Of a stretch of DNA of 64,000 nucleotides, positions 24,102-33,126 are shown piece by piece (position 1 is the first letter of the stretch; the number at the start of each line of letters is the position of its first letter). Below the pieces are notes generated by a model. It was not told the DNA's origin and ran no database searches. It worked only from the letters and a program-made list of their open reading frames with translations. Location of the stretch: assembly GCF_028745505.1 (NCBI RefSeq), contig NZ_JAQZZL010000001.1:1733818-1797817 (forward strand), read 5' to 3'. This DNA comes from Lentisphaera marina. Lineage in GTDB: Bacteria > Verrucomicrobiota > Lentisphaeria > Lentisphaerales > Lentisphaeraceae. A program made the position numbers and the translations under genes.

Positions 24102-25768
24102 GGTACTTTTGTTTAATATTAATCGTATTGAATTTTATACTCAATGCAAAAGAAGAGAGTGCAGATCGTTTAGTTAGACGTTTGTATTTGGATACGCAAA
24201 ATCGTTTGCCAAATGTAGCGGAATACTATTCAGCTAAAGACAAAATACAAAAAGGTCAGTACGAAAATTTAGTAAATGACTTAATTAAAACAGATGATTT
24301 TAAAGAGAATTTAGCAGCAAAAATTGTTAATCACTATGCGCCAAGTAGAAAGGATCGGGACCAACACCCTTTAATTTACAGGCAATTACAGGCATATATT
24401 AAAGATAATTATGCGAGTTCCAAAGATGATTTTCGGAAGTTTATTAAAGATATGATGAGTGCTGATGGTATATCCGCTAGAAATCCTATGGTCCTTTTTT
24501 ACACAGGTGAGGAAGATTCGAAAATGATGGCAGGGCGATTTACTGAAAATGTCTGGGGGATTACAATTGCCTGTGCAGAGTGCCATGATCATAAGTACTA
24601 CCCTGAGTTGAAGCATAAGAATTTTTGGTCGATGGCGACACTTTTCGAAGGGATGGATAAGCGCTATGTCAAAACGGATAAAGAGTTACGAGCACTCAAG
24701 AAGCAAATTGCCAAAAGCTATAAGAATCAATCTGCATTGGGAGAGGAGTACAAAGATGTGTTAGATTGGATTTCCTTGGAAGAGAAAGGTGAAAATATAT
24801 ATGATGAAATGTCTTATGAGCAGAGTCGAGGACAGCAATTAAATATGAAGTTTGAAATGGACCAGATGAGTTCAGATAAAGCTTTGCTAGCACCGCAATT
24901 ATATATTTTTGAAAAAGAAAGAAGATTGACACACCTAAAACTAGAATATGTGGCTGAGGAAAAAAAATACACAGCTCGACCACGCTTGTTATTTGGCCCA
25001 GATAGAGCTTTGCATATAACTAAGAGTGCACGGACCTACTTAGCGGAATGGATGGCCTATAAAAAACCTTTATACTTTTCTAGGGCGACGAGTAATTGGG
25101 TGGCTCATTGGTTGATAGGTAGAGGCATAGTTATGCCGGCAAATGATGTTTACGGAGCCAATCACGATAATGGGAAGAGATTGGATGCTTATGCGAAGAA
25201 GTTCGTTGAGAGTAAATTTGATTTACATACTTTAGTGAAAAGCTTTCTCATATCAGATATCTATAAGATGTCTTCATCAGAAAAGTCAGATGAAGAGGGT
25301 TTTATTTACTTTACTAGTCGAAAAATAAGACATTTGAATGGTGAGCAGGTTTTGAATGTATTAATGAATGACCAAATGAGTCAATTAAAGGAAAAAGAAA
25401 ATTGGCCATCATTATATTCACTAGAGAGAAAAAAAGAGCAGTACATAGATCAGTTATTCCCAAGTTCATTATCTGATTCAGAAGCTTTTTATCGTGGGAC
25501 TTTATCTCAAGCACTATTTTTGACGAGTAATGATGCGGCTCTCGATTTTATCGACTCTAAGGCAAGATATTGGTATGAAGAAGCTCAGAAAAAGGATTTT
25601 GAACTTTTTATCAATGATTTCTTTATCCATTATTATACGCGTCTACCCACAGAGCGAGAAAAACTGTTTTTTGAAAACAAAATTGATCCTAAACTTAGTT
25701 ATATGGACTCTGGGATTTTTGAGATGACTTGGACAATTGTAAATTCACCTGAATTCAGAGTCTATTAA
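24098..25768 (+). CDS. DUF1549/DUF1553-type exported protein
   Basis: A 556-aa protein with a signal peptide (MRYFCLILIVLNFILNA). Residues 20-160 match DUF1549: VRRLYLDTQNRLPN, TENVWGITIACAECHDHKYYP, with the CxECH heme- or metal-like motif. The last 230 residues fit a degenerate DUF1553 (VLNVLMNDQ, LFLTSNDAALDF, FYTRLPTEREK, TWTIVNSPEF). It is shorter than the usual 800-1100 aa. The order here, DUF1501 before DUF1549, is the reverse of the common one. It is coupled to both neighbours (ATGA upstream; the next ATG immediately after its stop). Function is unknown; outer-surface degradation machinery has been suggested for this family. Confidence 0.8.
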   Translation: MRYFCLILIVLNFILNAKEESADRLVRRLYLDTQNRLPNVAEYYSAKDKIQKGQYENLVNDLIKTDDFKENLAAKIVNHYAPSRKDRDQHPLIYRQLQAYIKDNYASSKDDFRKFIKDMMSADGISARNPMVLFYTGEEDSKMMAGRFTENVWGITIACAECHDHKYYPELKHKNFWSMATLFEGMDKRYVKTDKELRALKKQIAKSYKNQSALGEEYKDVLDWISLEEKGENIYDEMSYEQSRGQQLNMKFEMDQMSSDKALLAPQLYIFEKERRLTHLKLEYVAEEKKYTARPRLLFGPDRALHITKSARTYLAEWMAYKKPLYFSRATSNWVAHWLIGRGIVMPANDVYGANHDNGKRLDAYAKKFVESKFDLHTLVKSFLISDIYKMSSSEKSDEEGFIYFTSRKIRHLNGEQVLNVLMNDQMSQLKEKENWPSLYSLERKKEQYIDQLFPSSLSDSEAFYRGTLSQALFLTSNDAALDFIDSKARYWYEEAQKKDFELFINDFFIHYYTRLPTEREKLFFENKIDPKLSYMDSGIFEMTWTIVNSPEFRVY

Positions 25769-27532
25769 ATGAAAATTCACTTTAAGGAAGGGAGCTTAAA
25801 AGGGAAGACTCTCAGTTTTGATCAAGCTTCCATCGTAATTGGGCGCAGTAGTTCTTGTACACTAGTCATTAATGACCCAAAGTTAAGTGCATGTCATTTG
25901 GAATTAAGTCAGCATGACGATGATGTATGGTTGGAGGACTTAGAGAGTCATAATGGTGTTTTTCTAAATGGACAGAGAATTCGACAATCTAGTCGTGTTG
26001 AGTTGGGGGATGAAATTACGCTTGCTAGTGAAGTTTTTTCTTTGGTTGAAATTCCTTTAAAAAAGGAAGTCCAAGAAAAAAGCTTACTTTCATTAGAGGA
26101 TATGGGCTCAGGTAATAAATCTATAGAAGAAGATTGTAAGGATGGGGTAGAATCGATAGGAGCTGAGGATATAAAGATTCCGAAAGCATTAAGTGTGGTG
26201 CTTATATGTATCTTTTTCTTAGGGTCTTTAAGTCTTTTTTTTTATGAATCTCCGAGTGATGACTCAGTGAAAGTTGAAAAAGTTCACGATTCTCCCGCTG
26301 TGATTAATGATGAAGTGCTTCCAGATGAGCCAGAGAATTTAGAAGAAATAGTCGAGGTAGACTTACTAGAGTTAAATATCAATTCTGATATTCCTGGAGT
26401 GAAGCTCGAAATTAATGGGGTGCATCGAGGAGAGTTGCCCCTAAAACTAAAAGATTTAGAAAGTGCTTTTTATTATGTGACCGTTTATAAACGAGCTTAC
26501 CATAAACAGGAGTTTTTAATAGATCTGCGATCTTCGCAAAGTCTAAATATAGATTTACAGAGGGACGAGAACTATGTAGATTTTCAAACGACTCCCCCAG
26601 GGGCAAGCCTAAGTTATAAGGGGGAAGTTTTAGCGAAGAGCCCATCTTTTATTAGAAGAGATCTTTTAAAAGCTAAGCAATTGATCATGAGCTTAGATAA
26701 TTATTCATCATTCACCGTCGGACTAGATGATCTAGCCTCACATTATGAATTTAATCCAGAGCATTGTTCCTTATCAATAGATTTGCCAGAAGTTGATTGT
26801 GAGGTGAACCTAAATGGTAAAGTTATTGATTCGAAGAACTCTTTTATTAAGTTAGAAAAATTAATTGCGGGAGAATACTTCCTGTCTATAAACGTTAAGG
26901 GAAGCAAGGTTAAAGAGGAGCATGATCTCATTATCAAAGCAGGTGAAGATAGGCTTATTAAAAGTGGATTTTATGTCATTAGTCATCGCTTGAAATTAAG
27001 TTCAGGAGAAGAATACTTTGGTATGTTAGTAGATGAGGGTTTTAAAGGTTTAAACTTCACCTTGGAAACTGGGGAGACTAAATTCTTTGATTCGGCCCAA
27101 ATTTTATCATGTGAACCATCTTCTGAAGCAGAAAGCCTTGGGATATCTAAAGGTATAAAAGTGGTCAAGAAAAAAATATTGCCTTTAAATGAAAATATCT
27201 GGAAACCTAAAAGATATAAGGGGCCAGAAAGGAAGCCAGATATTAAGAAATTTACTCTTAATGAAATTCTATCAGATAAAGAGCAGATGGATTTGTTGAG
27301 TTTTTTTGAAAAATATGGGAACACATACTTAGAAGTGAGCGGTGAAGTGACGGCTATTAGTAGTAATGAAGATTGGCATACACTTCGTTTAGCTAATGAG
27401 CTTGAGTGTTTCTTTGAAGGTCAGAGTAATGATTTATCTAGATATGGTAAAAACATAGTTGTTCGTGGGTGGTCGCTTGGTGTGAGGGGCCTGGATATGT
27501 TGGTGTTGAGTGAATGTGAGTTTGTAGAATGA
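25769..27532 (+). CDS. FHA domain membrane protein with PEGA-like repeats
   Basis: 587 aa. Residues 1-95 are an FHA phosphothreonine-binding domain with the canonical residues: IGRSSSCTLVI, SACHLEL and SHNGVFLNG. A transmembrane helix lies near residues 143-165 (LSVVLICIFFLGSLSLFFY), followed by an acidic linker. Extracytoplasmic PEGA-like beta repeats follow from residue 200 (LNINSDIPGVKLEINGVHRGELPLKL; DFQTTPPGASLSYKGEVLA; VDCEVNLNGKVI). The C-terminal 170 residues are unrecognised. It probably relays phosphorylation by the nearby kinase to the envelope. It follows the DUF1549-like gene without a gap and overlaps the next gene by 4 nt. Confidence 0.85.
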   Translation: MKIHFKEGSLKGKTLSFDQASIVIGRSSSCTLVINDPKLSACHLELSQHDDDVWLEDLESHNGVFLNGQRIRQSSRVELGDEITLASEVFSLVEIPLKKEVQEKSLLSLEDMGSGNKSIEEDCKDGVESIGAEDIKIPKALSVVLICIFFLGSLSLFFYESPSDDSVKVEKVHDSPAVINDEVLPDEPENLEEIVEVDLLELNINSDIPGVKLEINGVHRGELPLKLKDLESAFYYVTVYKRAYHKQEFLIDLRSSQSLNIDLQRDENYVDFQTTPPGASLSYKGEVLAKSPSFIRRDLLKAKQLIMSLDNYSSFTVGLDDLASHYEFNPEHCSLSIDLPEVDCEVNLNGKVIDSKNSFIKLEKLIAGEYFLSINVKGSKVKEEHDLIIKAGEDRLIKSGFYVISHRLKLSSGEEYFGMLVDEGFKGLNFTLETGETKFFDSAQILSCEPSSEAESLGISKGIKVVKKKILPLNENIWKPKRYKGPERKPDIKKFTLNEILSDKEQMDLLSFFEKYGNTYLEVSGEVTAISSNEDWHTLRLANELECFFEGQSNDLSRYGKNIVVRGWSLGVRGLDMLVLSECEFVE

Positions 27533-27987
27533 GAGTGTTAAGTGTTTTATTTTTGTTTGTCGGTATTTACCTGCATGCCGATATAAGGTTTTCGGGTATG
27601 GATTTTTCTGCGAAAAATCACTTACATATTCTGCGTTTAGATAACCCTGCTAATTTACCAAAATTCATGCCTCCCTCTAAGATTCGAGAAAATCATTCTA
27701 AGGCTTTTAATTTTGATTATGAATTATGCAAAAAACTGTATGTGTTGAAAAAGCAGAAATTAGAAAATCGCCTTGCCTATATTTCGAGACTTGATGAAAC
27801 CACAGCGAATCAATATGCAGAGTCTTTAACAGGGGAGAACAATAGCTCTACGCTTAAAAAGCTTATCTTAGATATAAAAGTCGAAATAGTGGAAATAGAT
27901 AAGCAGTTGAAGCAACTAGAACTCTATAAGAAGAAGTATATCATTTCTCCCAAAGCTCATTTAAAGATTATTTATCGCAGGGATTAA
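27529..27987 (+). CDS. Small exported protein of unknown function
   Basis: 152 aa, with a signal peptide (MRVLSVLFLFVGIYLHA). The mature part is Lys/Leu/Glu-rich and likely helical in its C-terminal half (KKLILDIKVEIVEIDKQLKQLELYKKKY). Its start overlaps the stop of the FHA gene (ATGA), so it is the last gene of this operon. Its last 4 nt overlap the convergent FHA/GAF gene. No family is recognised. Confidence 0.7.
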   Translation: MRVLSVLFLFVGIYLHADIRFSGMDFSAKNHLHILRLDNPANLPKFMPPSKIRENHSKAFNFDYELCKKLYVLKKQKLENRLAYISRLDETTANQYAESLTGENNSSTLKKLILDIKVEIVEIDKQLKQLELYKKKYIISPKAHLKIIYRRD

Positions 27988-29153
27988 AAATTCTGTTTAA
28001 TATTCTCAGTAAGCATTTTTAGGGCGGCATTACATTCAGAAACACGCTCTTGGAAAACAGCAGAATCAGAACTCGTACCACCTGCAATGTGTTCAGAAGT
28101 ATCTGCTAAATAATCGCGGATTTTTTGCATCTCCTCTTTGAGGTTAGCAAAATAATTTTTAAAACCATCTACATCAGATTTAGCTTCATCATTCATCATG
28201 GTTCTAACAAGGTGATGAGAAGAGATTTTTCTCATGGATTGTAAGGAAGATGAAATACCAGATGGAAGGGGGGTCGTACTGAGGGTTTTATCGGCATAAA
28301 TTATGCCTATGAGTTCTCTTTCTCCGGCTTCGTTTTTAACTGTGAGAGGTAGGCAAATGACTGTTTTGATATTAAAATTGGCCATTGAGACGGTAGAATT
28401 GACTTCTTTGTCAGCGTCTTGGATAAAAACAGAGCCTTGGTTCTCTAATACCTTAGTCATTATTGAGCGAGAAATACTGAAGTCTTCTTCTTCAATAATT
28501 GAGAAATCAGAGTTCTTGGCAATGACTTCTTTTACTTTGAGTTGGTCATCTTCACTATTAACTTGGAAAGCATAGGCTCTGTCGAGCTCGGTGATCCTAA
28601 GCACAGTATCTATGGCAAATGAAAAGATATCTGCAGATGAGGTTAAGTTGATAACTTCTCTTTTAAAAGCAATAATATGGAGGAGTCGGGAAACCGTAGG
28701 ATTGATGGCCTTTTCAGCCAATTGTTTCAGAGCAAAATTTTGGCCTTCGGAAAATGATTCATGACCATTGAAATAGGTAATCGTAAGTTCTTCGTCACCA
28801 ATTTTTAAAGTTGATCCATCATTTAGAGCCTGTTTCATATTGGGACGAACTTGTTGACCACCAATAAAGATTGGAGTAGCTGCCTTTGGTAGCGTAAGGT
28901 AAAATAAGCCTTTCACAAAGTCCAGTTTACAGTGATGGTCTTGGATCTTGTTAGTTGGTATTAATACATCATCAGCAGGAGCAGCACCAAGGTAAAGGCT
29001 TTTAGGAAATAAGGCCCACAAAAAATCTTTAGGAAAAGACCCTTGGCCATTAGAAATTAATGCAGCCGCAGCTCCCACTTTTTTGCATTTAGCGCAGTGG
29101 GTTTGAGCAATTGGATTGCTGAATCCACACGAAAAACAGTTGTACGATTCCAT
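27984..29153 (-). CDS. Zinc-ribbon/FHA/GAF signalling protein
   Basis: 389 aa. The N-terminus has Cys6, Cys9, Cys20 and Cys23 (zinc ribbon; MESYNCFSCG, HCAKC). Residues 40-115 form a degenerate FHA domain (LGAAPADDVLI, DHHCKLDFVKG, KIGDEELTITYF) without the canonical Gly-Arg/Ser-His set, so phosphothreonine binding is doubtful. Residues about 150-320 are a GAF domain (ILRITELDRAYAFQV, CLPLTVKNEAGERELIGIIYADK). It should sense a ligand and signal by protein interaction, in the cytoplasm. It lies convergent to the kinase/FHA operon. Confidence 0.85.
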   Translation of the reverse strand: MESYNCFSCGFSNPIAQTHCAKCKKVGAAAALISNGQGSFPKDFLWALFPKSLYLGAAPADDVLIPTNKIQDHHCKLDFVKGLFYLTLPKAATPIFIGGQQVRPNMKQALNDGSTLKIGDEELTITYFNGHESFSEGQNFALKQLAEKAINPTVSRLLHIIAFKREVINLTSSADIFSFAIDTVLRITELDRAYAFQVNSEDDQLKVKEVIAKNSDFSIIEEEDFSISRSIMTKVLENQGSVFIQDADKEVNSTVSMANFNIKTVICLPLTVKNEAGERELIGIIYADKTLSTTPLPSGISSSLQSMRKISSHHLVRTMMNDEAKSDVDGFKNYFANLKEEMQKIRDYLADTSEHIAGGTSSDSAVFQERVSECNAALKMLTENIKQNF

Positions 29154-29247
29154 TGTTATAGTATTCTCCCTTAGTGATCTCTGTGACCTATAGAACTGCT
29201 GATCATTTTATCTTAAAATTTTAGAAGTACAATTGGCAAGTGAGTAG

Positions 29248-30171
29248 ATGAAGTTTTTTTTAAGAATAATTTATTATATTTTCTCATTATTACCTGATTT
29301 TTTATTATACAGTTTAGCAAAAGTGCTGGGCTTACTACTTTTGCATGTATTTCGTTTTCGTAGAAAAATTGTCATTTTCAATTTAAACTTAGTTTATGGT
29401 CAAGGTGTTTGGGATAAATCTTTGTTAAAACAGATATATTTTCATTTTGGACTGACAGCAGTTGAGCTCTTGCAACAGCCTGTGCGAAGCTCAGCTAAAT
29501 TGTTAGAGAAAGTTAGTTCAAAAAATGACGAGATTTATCGAGATGCAATAAATGCAGGAAAGGGAGTTCTGATTTTGACGGGTCATTATGCTAACTGGGA
29601 AAAGTGTATTTTGAAGGTAGTTGAATTTGGTAATCCTGTTAGCGTTGTTATTAAAGATGTAAAAGGTTTAGAAAAAGGGTACTTTTCAGAGACCTTCAGA
29701 GCTCCACATAAAGTCATATGTCTTGAAAAAGATGGTCGTGCCATGATGTCTTTATTTAAAGCTCTGAGGCGTGGTGAAACGGTTGCTATGGTGATGGATC
29801 AAAACTCTAAACGCTCGGAAGCCTGTTTTGTTAACTTTATGGGCGAATTGTGTTCAACTTATGCATCTCCTTTGCTTGTGGCTGCTAGGACAGGAGCCAC
29901 AGTTGTTCCTACTACAGCCTATAGAAATGAAAAAATGTTGTCGCAGACAGTTCAGTTTCACGAAGCGATGAGTTTTTCTAAGGATGAAGCTGGGGAAGAA
30001 TCCATACAAAAAAATACCCAAAAAGTTATGGATGTTTTAGGTCAGGCCTTGTATGATCACCCAGCTTACTGGATATGGATGCATAAGCGTTGGAAAACTC
30101 GTCCCTTAGAGGAGAAAAGCAATGGCTTAAAGGTCGACTATTCAGCGACGGCTCCACCTACTCCTAAATAG
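29248..30171 (+). CDS. LpxL/HtrB-type lipid A acyltransferase
   Basis: 307 aa. The N-terminal hydrophobic stretch (IIYYIFSLLPDFLLYSLAKVLGLLLL) anchors it in the inner membrane. The catalytic motif is HYANWE (LTGHYANWEKC), the Hx4-5(D/E) acyltransferase dyad, followed by VIKDVKGLEKG and a VMDQNSKR block with the family pattern. It transfers a secondary acyl chain onto lipid A, so the cell should have an LPS-type outer membrane. It ends 34 nt inside the convergent small gene. Confidence 0.88.
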   Translation: MKFFLRIIYYIFSLLPDFLLYSLAKVLGLLLLHVFRFRRKIVIFNLNLVYGQGVWDKSLLKQIYFHFGLTAVELLQQPVRSSAKLLEKVSSKNDEIYRDAINAGKGVLILTGHYANWEKCILKVVEFGNPVSVVIKDVKGLEKGYFSETFRAPHKVICLEKDGRAMMSLFKALRRGETVAMVMDQNSKRSEACFVNFMGELCSTYASPLLVAARTGATVVPTTAYRNEKMLSQTVQFHEAMSFSKDEAGEESIQKNTQKVMDVLGQALYDHPAYWIWMHKRWKTRPLEEKSNGLKVDYSATAPPTPK

Positions 30172-30665
30172 ATGTTTGTATTTGGTGTGGGTTGCCAGTT
30201 GAGCCAAGAATCAAGATTGTAGTATGAATTGTTGTCCCAGTTATATCTTTTATCACTTTTGACTTCGGCTCTTTCGACTCCCATGCCCCAGGTTAGGTTG
30301 GGTTGAAGTTTTTCGGAATAGGTAAAGCCTTGAGCGTAGCCTGAGCTATCTCCACCCCAAAATCGAGTATGTAAAGTCAGTCTATAAGAATCTCTTCCGA
30401 CTAAAGAATGAAGAAATTGTATATCATCTTCAGTGTAGTAATCGGTTAAATATGAGTTGTAGATGTTTTGATCTTCAACCGAGCGTTCTGAGTAGCTTTT
30501 ACTCTTACTTAAAGATGCTGTGTATAGGTTACTTAACCATTCTTTTTGTGAGGAAGTTTGAGTGTAAAAAGAAGAGGGGATCTCGAGTCGAAGCTGTTTA
30601 GCAGATAAGTAGTCTAGGCTAGGGTCTGGACTAATGGCTAATAGACTGAGATATAAGAGTGGCAT
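30138..30665 (-). CDS. Hypothetical exported beta-rich protein
   Basis: 175 aa. The N-terminus MPLLYLSLLAISPD is a short hydrophobic start that may be a weak signal peptide. The C-terminal third has alternating aromatic/polar strands (YRLTLHTRFWGGDSSGYAQG, LTWGMGVERAEV, YYNLDSWLNWQPTPNTNIYLGVGG) as in outer-membrane barrel proteins. The coding frame overlaps the end of the LpxL gene. The binding site is weak (GGGAA, far away). It could be a real small porin-like protein or a fragment of a larger one. Confidence 0.5.
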   Translation of the reverse strand: MPLLYLSLLAISPDPSLDYLSAKQLRLEIPSSFYTQTSSQKEWLSNLYTASLSKSKSYSERSVEDQNIYNSYLTDYYTEDDIQFLHSLVGRDSYRLTLHTRFWGGDSSGYAQGFTYSEKLQPNLTWGMGVERAEVKSDKRYNWDNNSYYNLDSWLNWQPTPNTNIYLGVGGAVAE

Positions 30666-30724
30666 ACAAGCAAAGTAATTCCCTTTTTTTAAAAGGTAAA
30701 AGCAAACTGATAAAAAGTACAGCC

Positions 30725-31513
30725 TTAATCAATTTGGAAAAATTTTTGCGCCGACTTAAAAAGTTCTTTAGATGGGAGATAGAAAAAGTGACTATGATAA
30801 CAAATCTCCTTATTATACAGCAAGGGTTGTCCATTAATATCACGTAAGCCTTCGCCGAGTGATTGTAATAGGCAGTCTGGTGCAGCGGTGTCCCATTCTG
30901 CGATCTTGTTGATGTGAATGTAATAGTCTGCTTTACCTTGGAGGATTCTACAAGCTTTTACCCCCGCAGAACCACAACGAAAACTTGTGAGTCCTTCTTG
31001 TTCGGCAAATTTGAATATTTGTGATGTGGCACGAGACTTTGAGACAATGAGTCGATTGCCCATGGCGTTTACGTTATTGAGTTTTTTCTGATGCCCTGTG
31101 ATTAAATCTAATTCTTGCAAGGGGAGGCCGGGTCCACCAAGATAGGATTTATGTTCCTGTGGAATGCTTACACACGCGTAGAAAGGTTTATTATTGCGGA
31201 GTATGCAGATCATGACGCAAAACTCGGGGCTCAGGGCAATGAACTCGCTAGTACCATCTATGGGGTCAATAACCCATGTATATTCACAATCTAGACGTTT
31301 GTGGTCATCTGGGCTTTCTTCGCTTAGGAGAGCGTCTTCTGGGAAGTGTGTACTGATTTGGGAAATAATGTAATCATTGACTTTGATATCTGCTTCAGAT
31401 ACGAAAGATTGATCAAGTTTTTGCCAAGTTTTAGTATTTTCACTAAAGTGATCATTACAAATTTTAGAAGATCTCTGGGAGAGACTCTGTAATAATTGAA
31501 TTCTGGGATCCAT
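30725..31513 (-). CDS. cysQ: CysQ-type 3'(2'),5'-bisphosphate nucleotidase
   Basis: 262 aa, inositol monophosphatase superfamily. The metal-binding motifs are LLSEES, WVIDPIDGTSEF and, near the C-terminus, EWDTAAPDCLL. CysQ-specific blocks such as FIALSPEFCVMICI are present. It degrades phosphoadenosine phosphate (PAP) to AMP during sulfate assimilation, which suits an organism with many sulfatases. It is on the - strand, followed by the small exported protein gene. Confidence 0.88.
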   Translation of the reverse strand: MDPRIQLLQSLSQRSSKICNDHFSENTKTWQKLDQSFVSEADIKVNDYIISQISTHFPEDALLSEESPDDHKRLDCEYTWVIDPIDGTSEFIALSPEFCVMICILRNNKPFYACVSIPQEHKSYLGGPGLPLQELDLITGHQKKLNNVNAMGNRLIVSKSRATSQIFKFAEQEGLTSFRCGSAGVKACRILQGKADYYIHINKIAEWDTAAPDCLLQSLGEGLRDINGQPLLYNKEICYHSHFFYLPSKELFKSAQKFFQID

Positions 31514-31530
31514 AAACTACCGAAGAAAAA

Positions 31531-31607
31531 TGGTTGCGGGGGCAGGATTCGAACCTACGACCTTCAGGTTATGAGCCTGACAAGCTACCTGACTGCTCCA
31601 CCCCGCG
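31531..31607 (-). tRNA. tRNA-fMet (initiator), copy 3 of a tandem trio, CCA-encoded
   Basis: On the - strand: acceptor CGCGGGG, TG, GAGC, D-loop AGTCAGGTA, GCTT, anticodon stem TCAGG, loop CTCATAA (anticodon CAT), CCTGA, variable AGGTC, T-arm GTAGG/TTCGAAT/CCTGC, then CCCCGCA, A and CCA. The C1 opposite A72 mismatch marks an initiator. 77 nt, identical to the next two copies. Confidence 0.95.
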
Positions 31608-31630
31608 ACCTTAAAAGAAAATATATAAAA

Positions 31631-31707
31631 TGGTTGCGGGGGCAGGATTCGAACCTACGACCTTCAGGTTATGAGCCTGACAAGCTACCTGACTGCTCCA
31701 CCCCGCG
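31631..31707 (-). tRNA. tRNA-fMet (initiator), copy 2
   Basis: Identical to its neighbours over 77 nt, with CAT anticodon, C1-A72 mismatch and encoded CCA. It lies 23 nt from the copy at 31531 and 17 nt from the copy at 31725, so the three are probably one transcript. Confidence 0.95.
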
Positions 31708-31724
31708 ACCTTAAAATATAAAAA

Positions 31725-31801
31725 TGGTTGCGGGGGCAGGATTCGAACCTACGACCTTCAGGTTATGAGCCTGACAAGCTACCTGACTGCTCCACCCCGC
31801 G
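31725..31801 (-). tRNA. tRNA-fMet (initiator), copy 1 (promoter-proximal)
   Basis: Identical 77-nt copy, and the first of the tandem array if it is transcribed from the right. In all three copies the anticodon stem is TCAGG/CCTGA, so pair 29-41 is A-T instead of the usual G-C of the three-GC initiator signature. Confidence 0.95.
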
Positions 31802-31907
31802 ACCTTAAAAAGTGGGTGTTTGCTGTGGTGGTGACCACTCGCAAATAATTGAGGCTTTTAGTTATACCCCGAGATCAAAAGACTTCAAGAGTATCTTAGA
31901 AGGAAAG

Positions 31908-32960
31908 TTAAGATTTTCCTGCTAAAACTTTATTGTACAGGGTGTCTCGCTGTACTGGAGTGAAGCCAGCTTCGCGAATCATACTACGTAGACCTTCGGC
32001 ACTTGTTTTGTTGATAAAGCCAGTTTCAGCGTGAACGTTTTCTTCGAAGAGAGTTCCACCAAAGTCATCAGCACCATATGATAATGACTTTACGCCAGTG
32101 TCTTTACCTTCACTAAACCAAGATGCTTGTATATGGTCAAAGTTGTCTAAGTAGAGACGCGAAAAGGCAAGGATTCTATAGTAATCATCGGGAGTGCTTT
32201 CACGTGTAACTTTTTTTCCTAAAAGAGTGTTATCTTTCTTATATGTCCACGGAACGAAGGCAGTAAAACCTCCTGTGCGGTCTTGGATGTCGCGAATGGC
32301 CTGTAAGTGAATCAAGATATCTTCGGCTTCTTCTCGGTGGCCGTACATCATTGTTGCTGTCGATTTCATGCCGACTTCATGAGCCACTTCATGAATATGT
32401 AACCAACGGTCAACCTTGTGTTTCTTCGGAGAAATACGATTACGAACTTTTTGCGAAAGAATTTCTGCACCTCCACCAGGAAGTGAGAGTTGACCAACAT
32501 CATACATTTTTTGCAAAACTTCACGGACATCAATATTTTCTACTTCAGCGATGTTATCAATTTCTGGTGCCGACCAAAAATGAGGGATAATTCCAGGGAA
32601 TTCTGCTACAGTCATTTTGATAATATCTAAATAATAGTCGAGTTTCAAGTCGGGGTGGAGACCACCTTGGAGTAAAACAGTGGTCGCATCAAGAGCTGCT
32701 GCGTCCTTCATCATATTGCGAACATCTTCTAAGCTACGTACGTAAACTTCTTCATCTTCTGGCTTACGATAAAAAGCGCAAAACAGACAATCAGCCGTAC
32801 AAGCATTTGTGTAGTTGGGGTTTGAGTCAATAACGTAAGTGACTTCACTTGCAGGATTGATTTTATTACGTTGTTCCACTGCCATTTTTTGAAGGTCAAA
32901 AAGGTCAGCGTTTTTGAAGAGCTCTAAGCCTTCTTCAAAACTCAATCTTTGAAAACTCAT
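31908..32960 (-). CDS. mqnC: Cyclic dehypoxanthinyl futalosine synthase
   Basis: 350 aa, radical SAM. Cys54, Cys58 and Cys61 (CTADCLFC) bind the 4Fe-4S cluster, followed by AFYRKPED as in the MqnC family. Other conserved blocks are VLLQGGLHPD, LPGGGAEIL, MMYGHREEAED and GGFTAFVPW. It cyclises dehypoxanthinyl futalosine in the futalosine route to menaquinone, so the organism makes menaquinone by this route rather than the classical Men pathway. It is alone here, next to no other mqn gene. Confidence 0.93.
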   Translation of the reverse strand: MSFQRLSFEEGLELFKNADLFDLQKMAVEQRNKINPASEVTYVIDSNPNYTNACTADCLFCAFYRKPEDEEVYVRSLEDVRNMMKDAAALDATTVLLQGGLHPDLKLDYYLDIIKMTVAEFPGIIPHFWSAPEIDNIAEVENIDVREVLQKMYDVGQLSLPGGGAEILSQKVRNRISPKKHKVDRWLHIHEVAHEVGMKSTATMMYGHREEAEDILIHLQAIRDIQDRTGGFTAFVPWTYKKDNTLLGKKVTRESTPDDYYRILAFSRLYLDNFDHIQASWFSEGKDTGVKSLSYGADDFGGTLFEENVHAETGFINKTSAEGLRSMIREAGFTPVQRDTLYNKVLAGKS

Positions 32961-33126
32961 TTGCTAAGTCCTAGGTTTAATTTTTTAATAAGCCAAAAAT
33001 AGTCCCATTTTCTTTAAATTCATCACATTCATTTAAGATTAAAAGCGATAAAAAAAAATATAAAACTAGCATAGCGCTTTTTGAGGTTTAAAGTGGCCAC
33101 AATTAAATACCATATGAGTCTTCATT

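Noticed and set aside
31496..31714. Open frame with GRIRTYDLQVMS-type peptide opposite the tRNA cluster
   Set aside because: It is the antisense translation of tandem tRNA genes, a well-known source of false short proteins.
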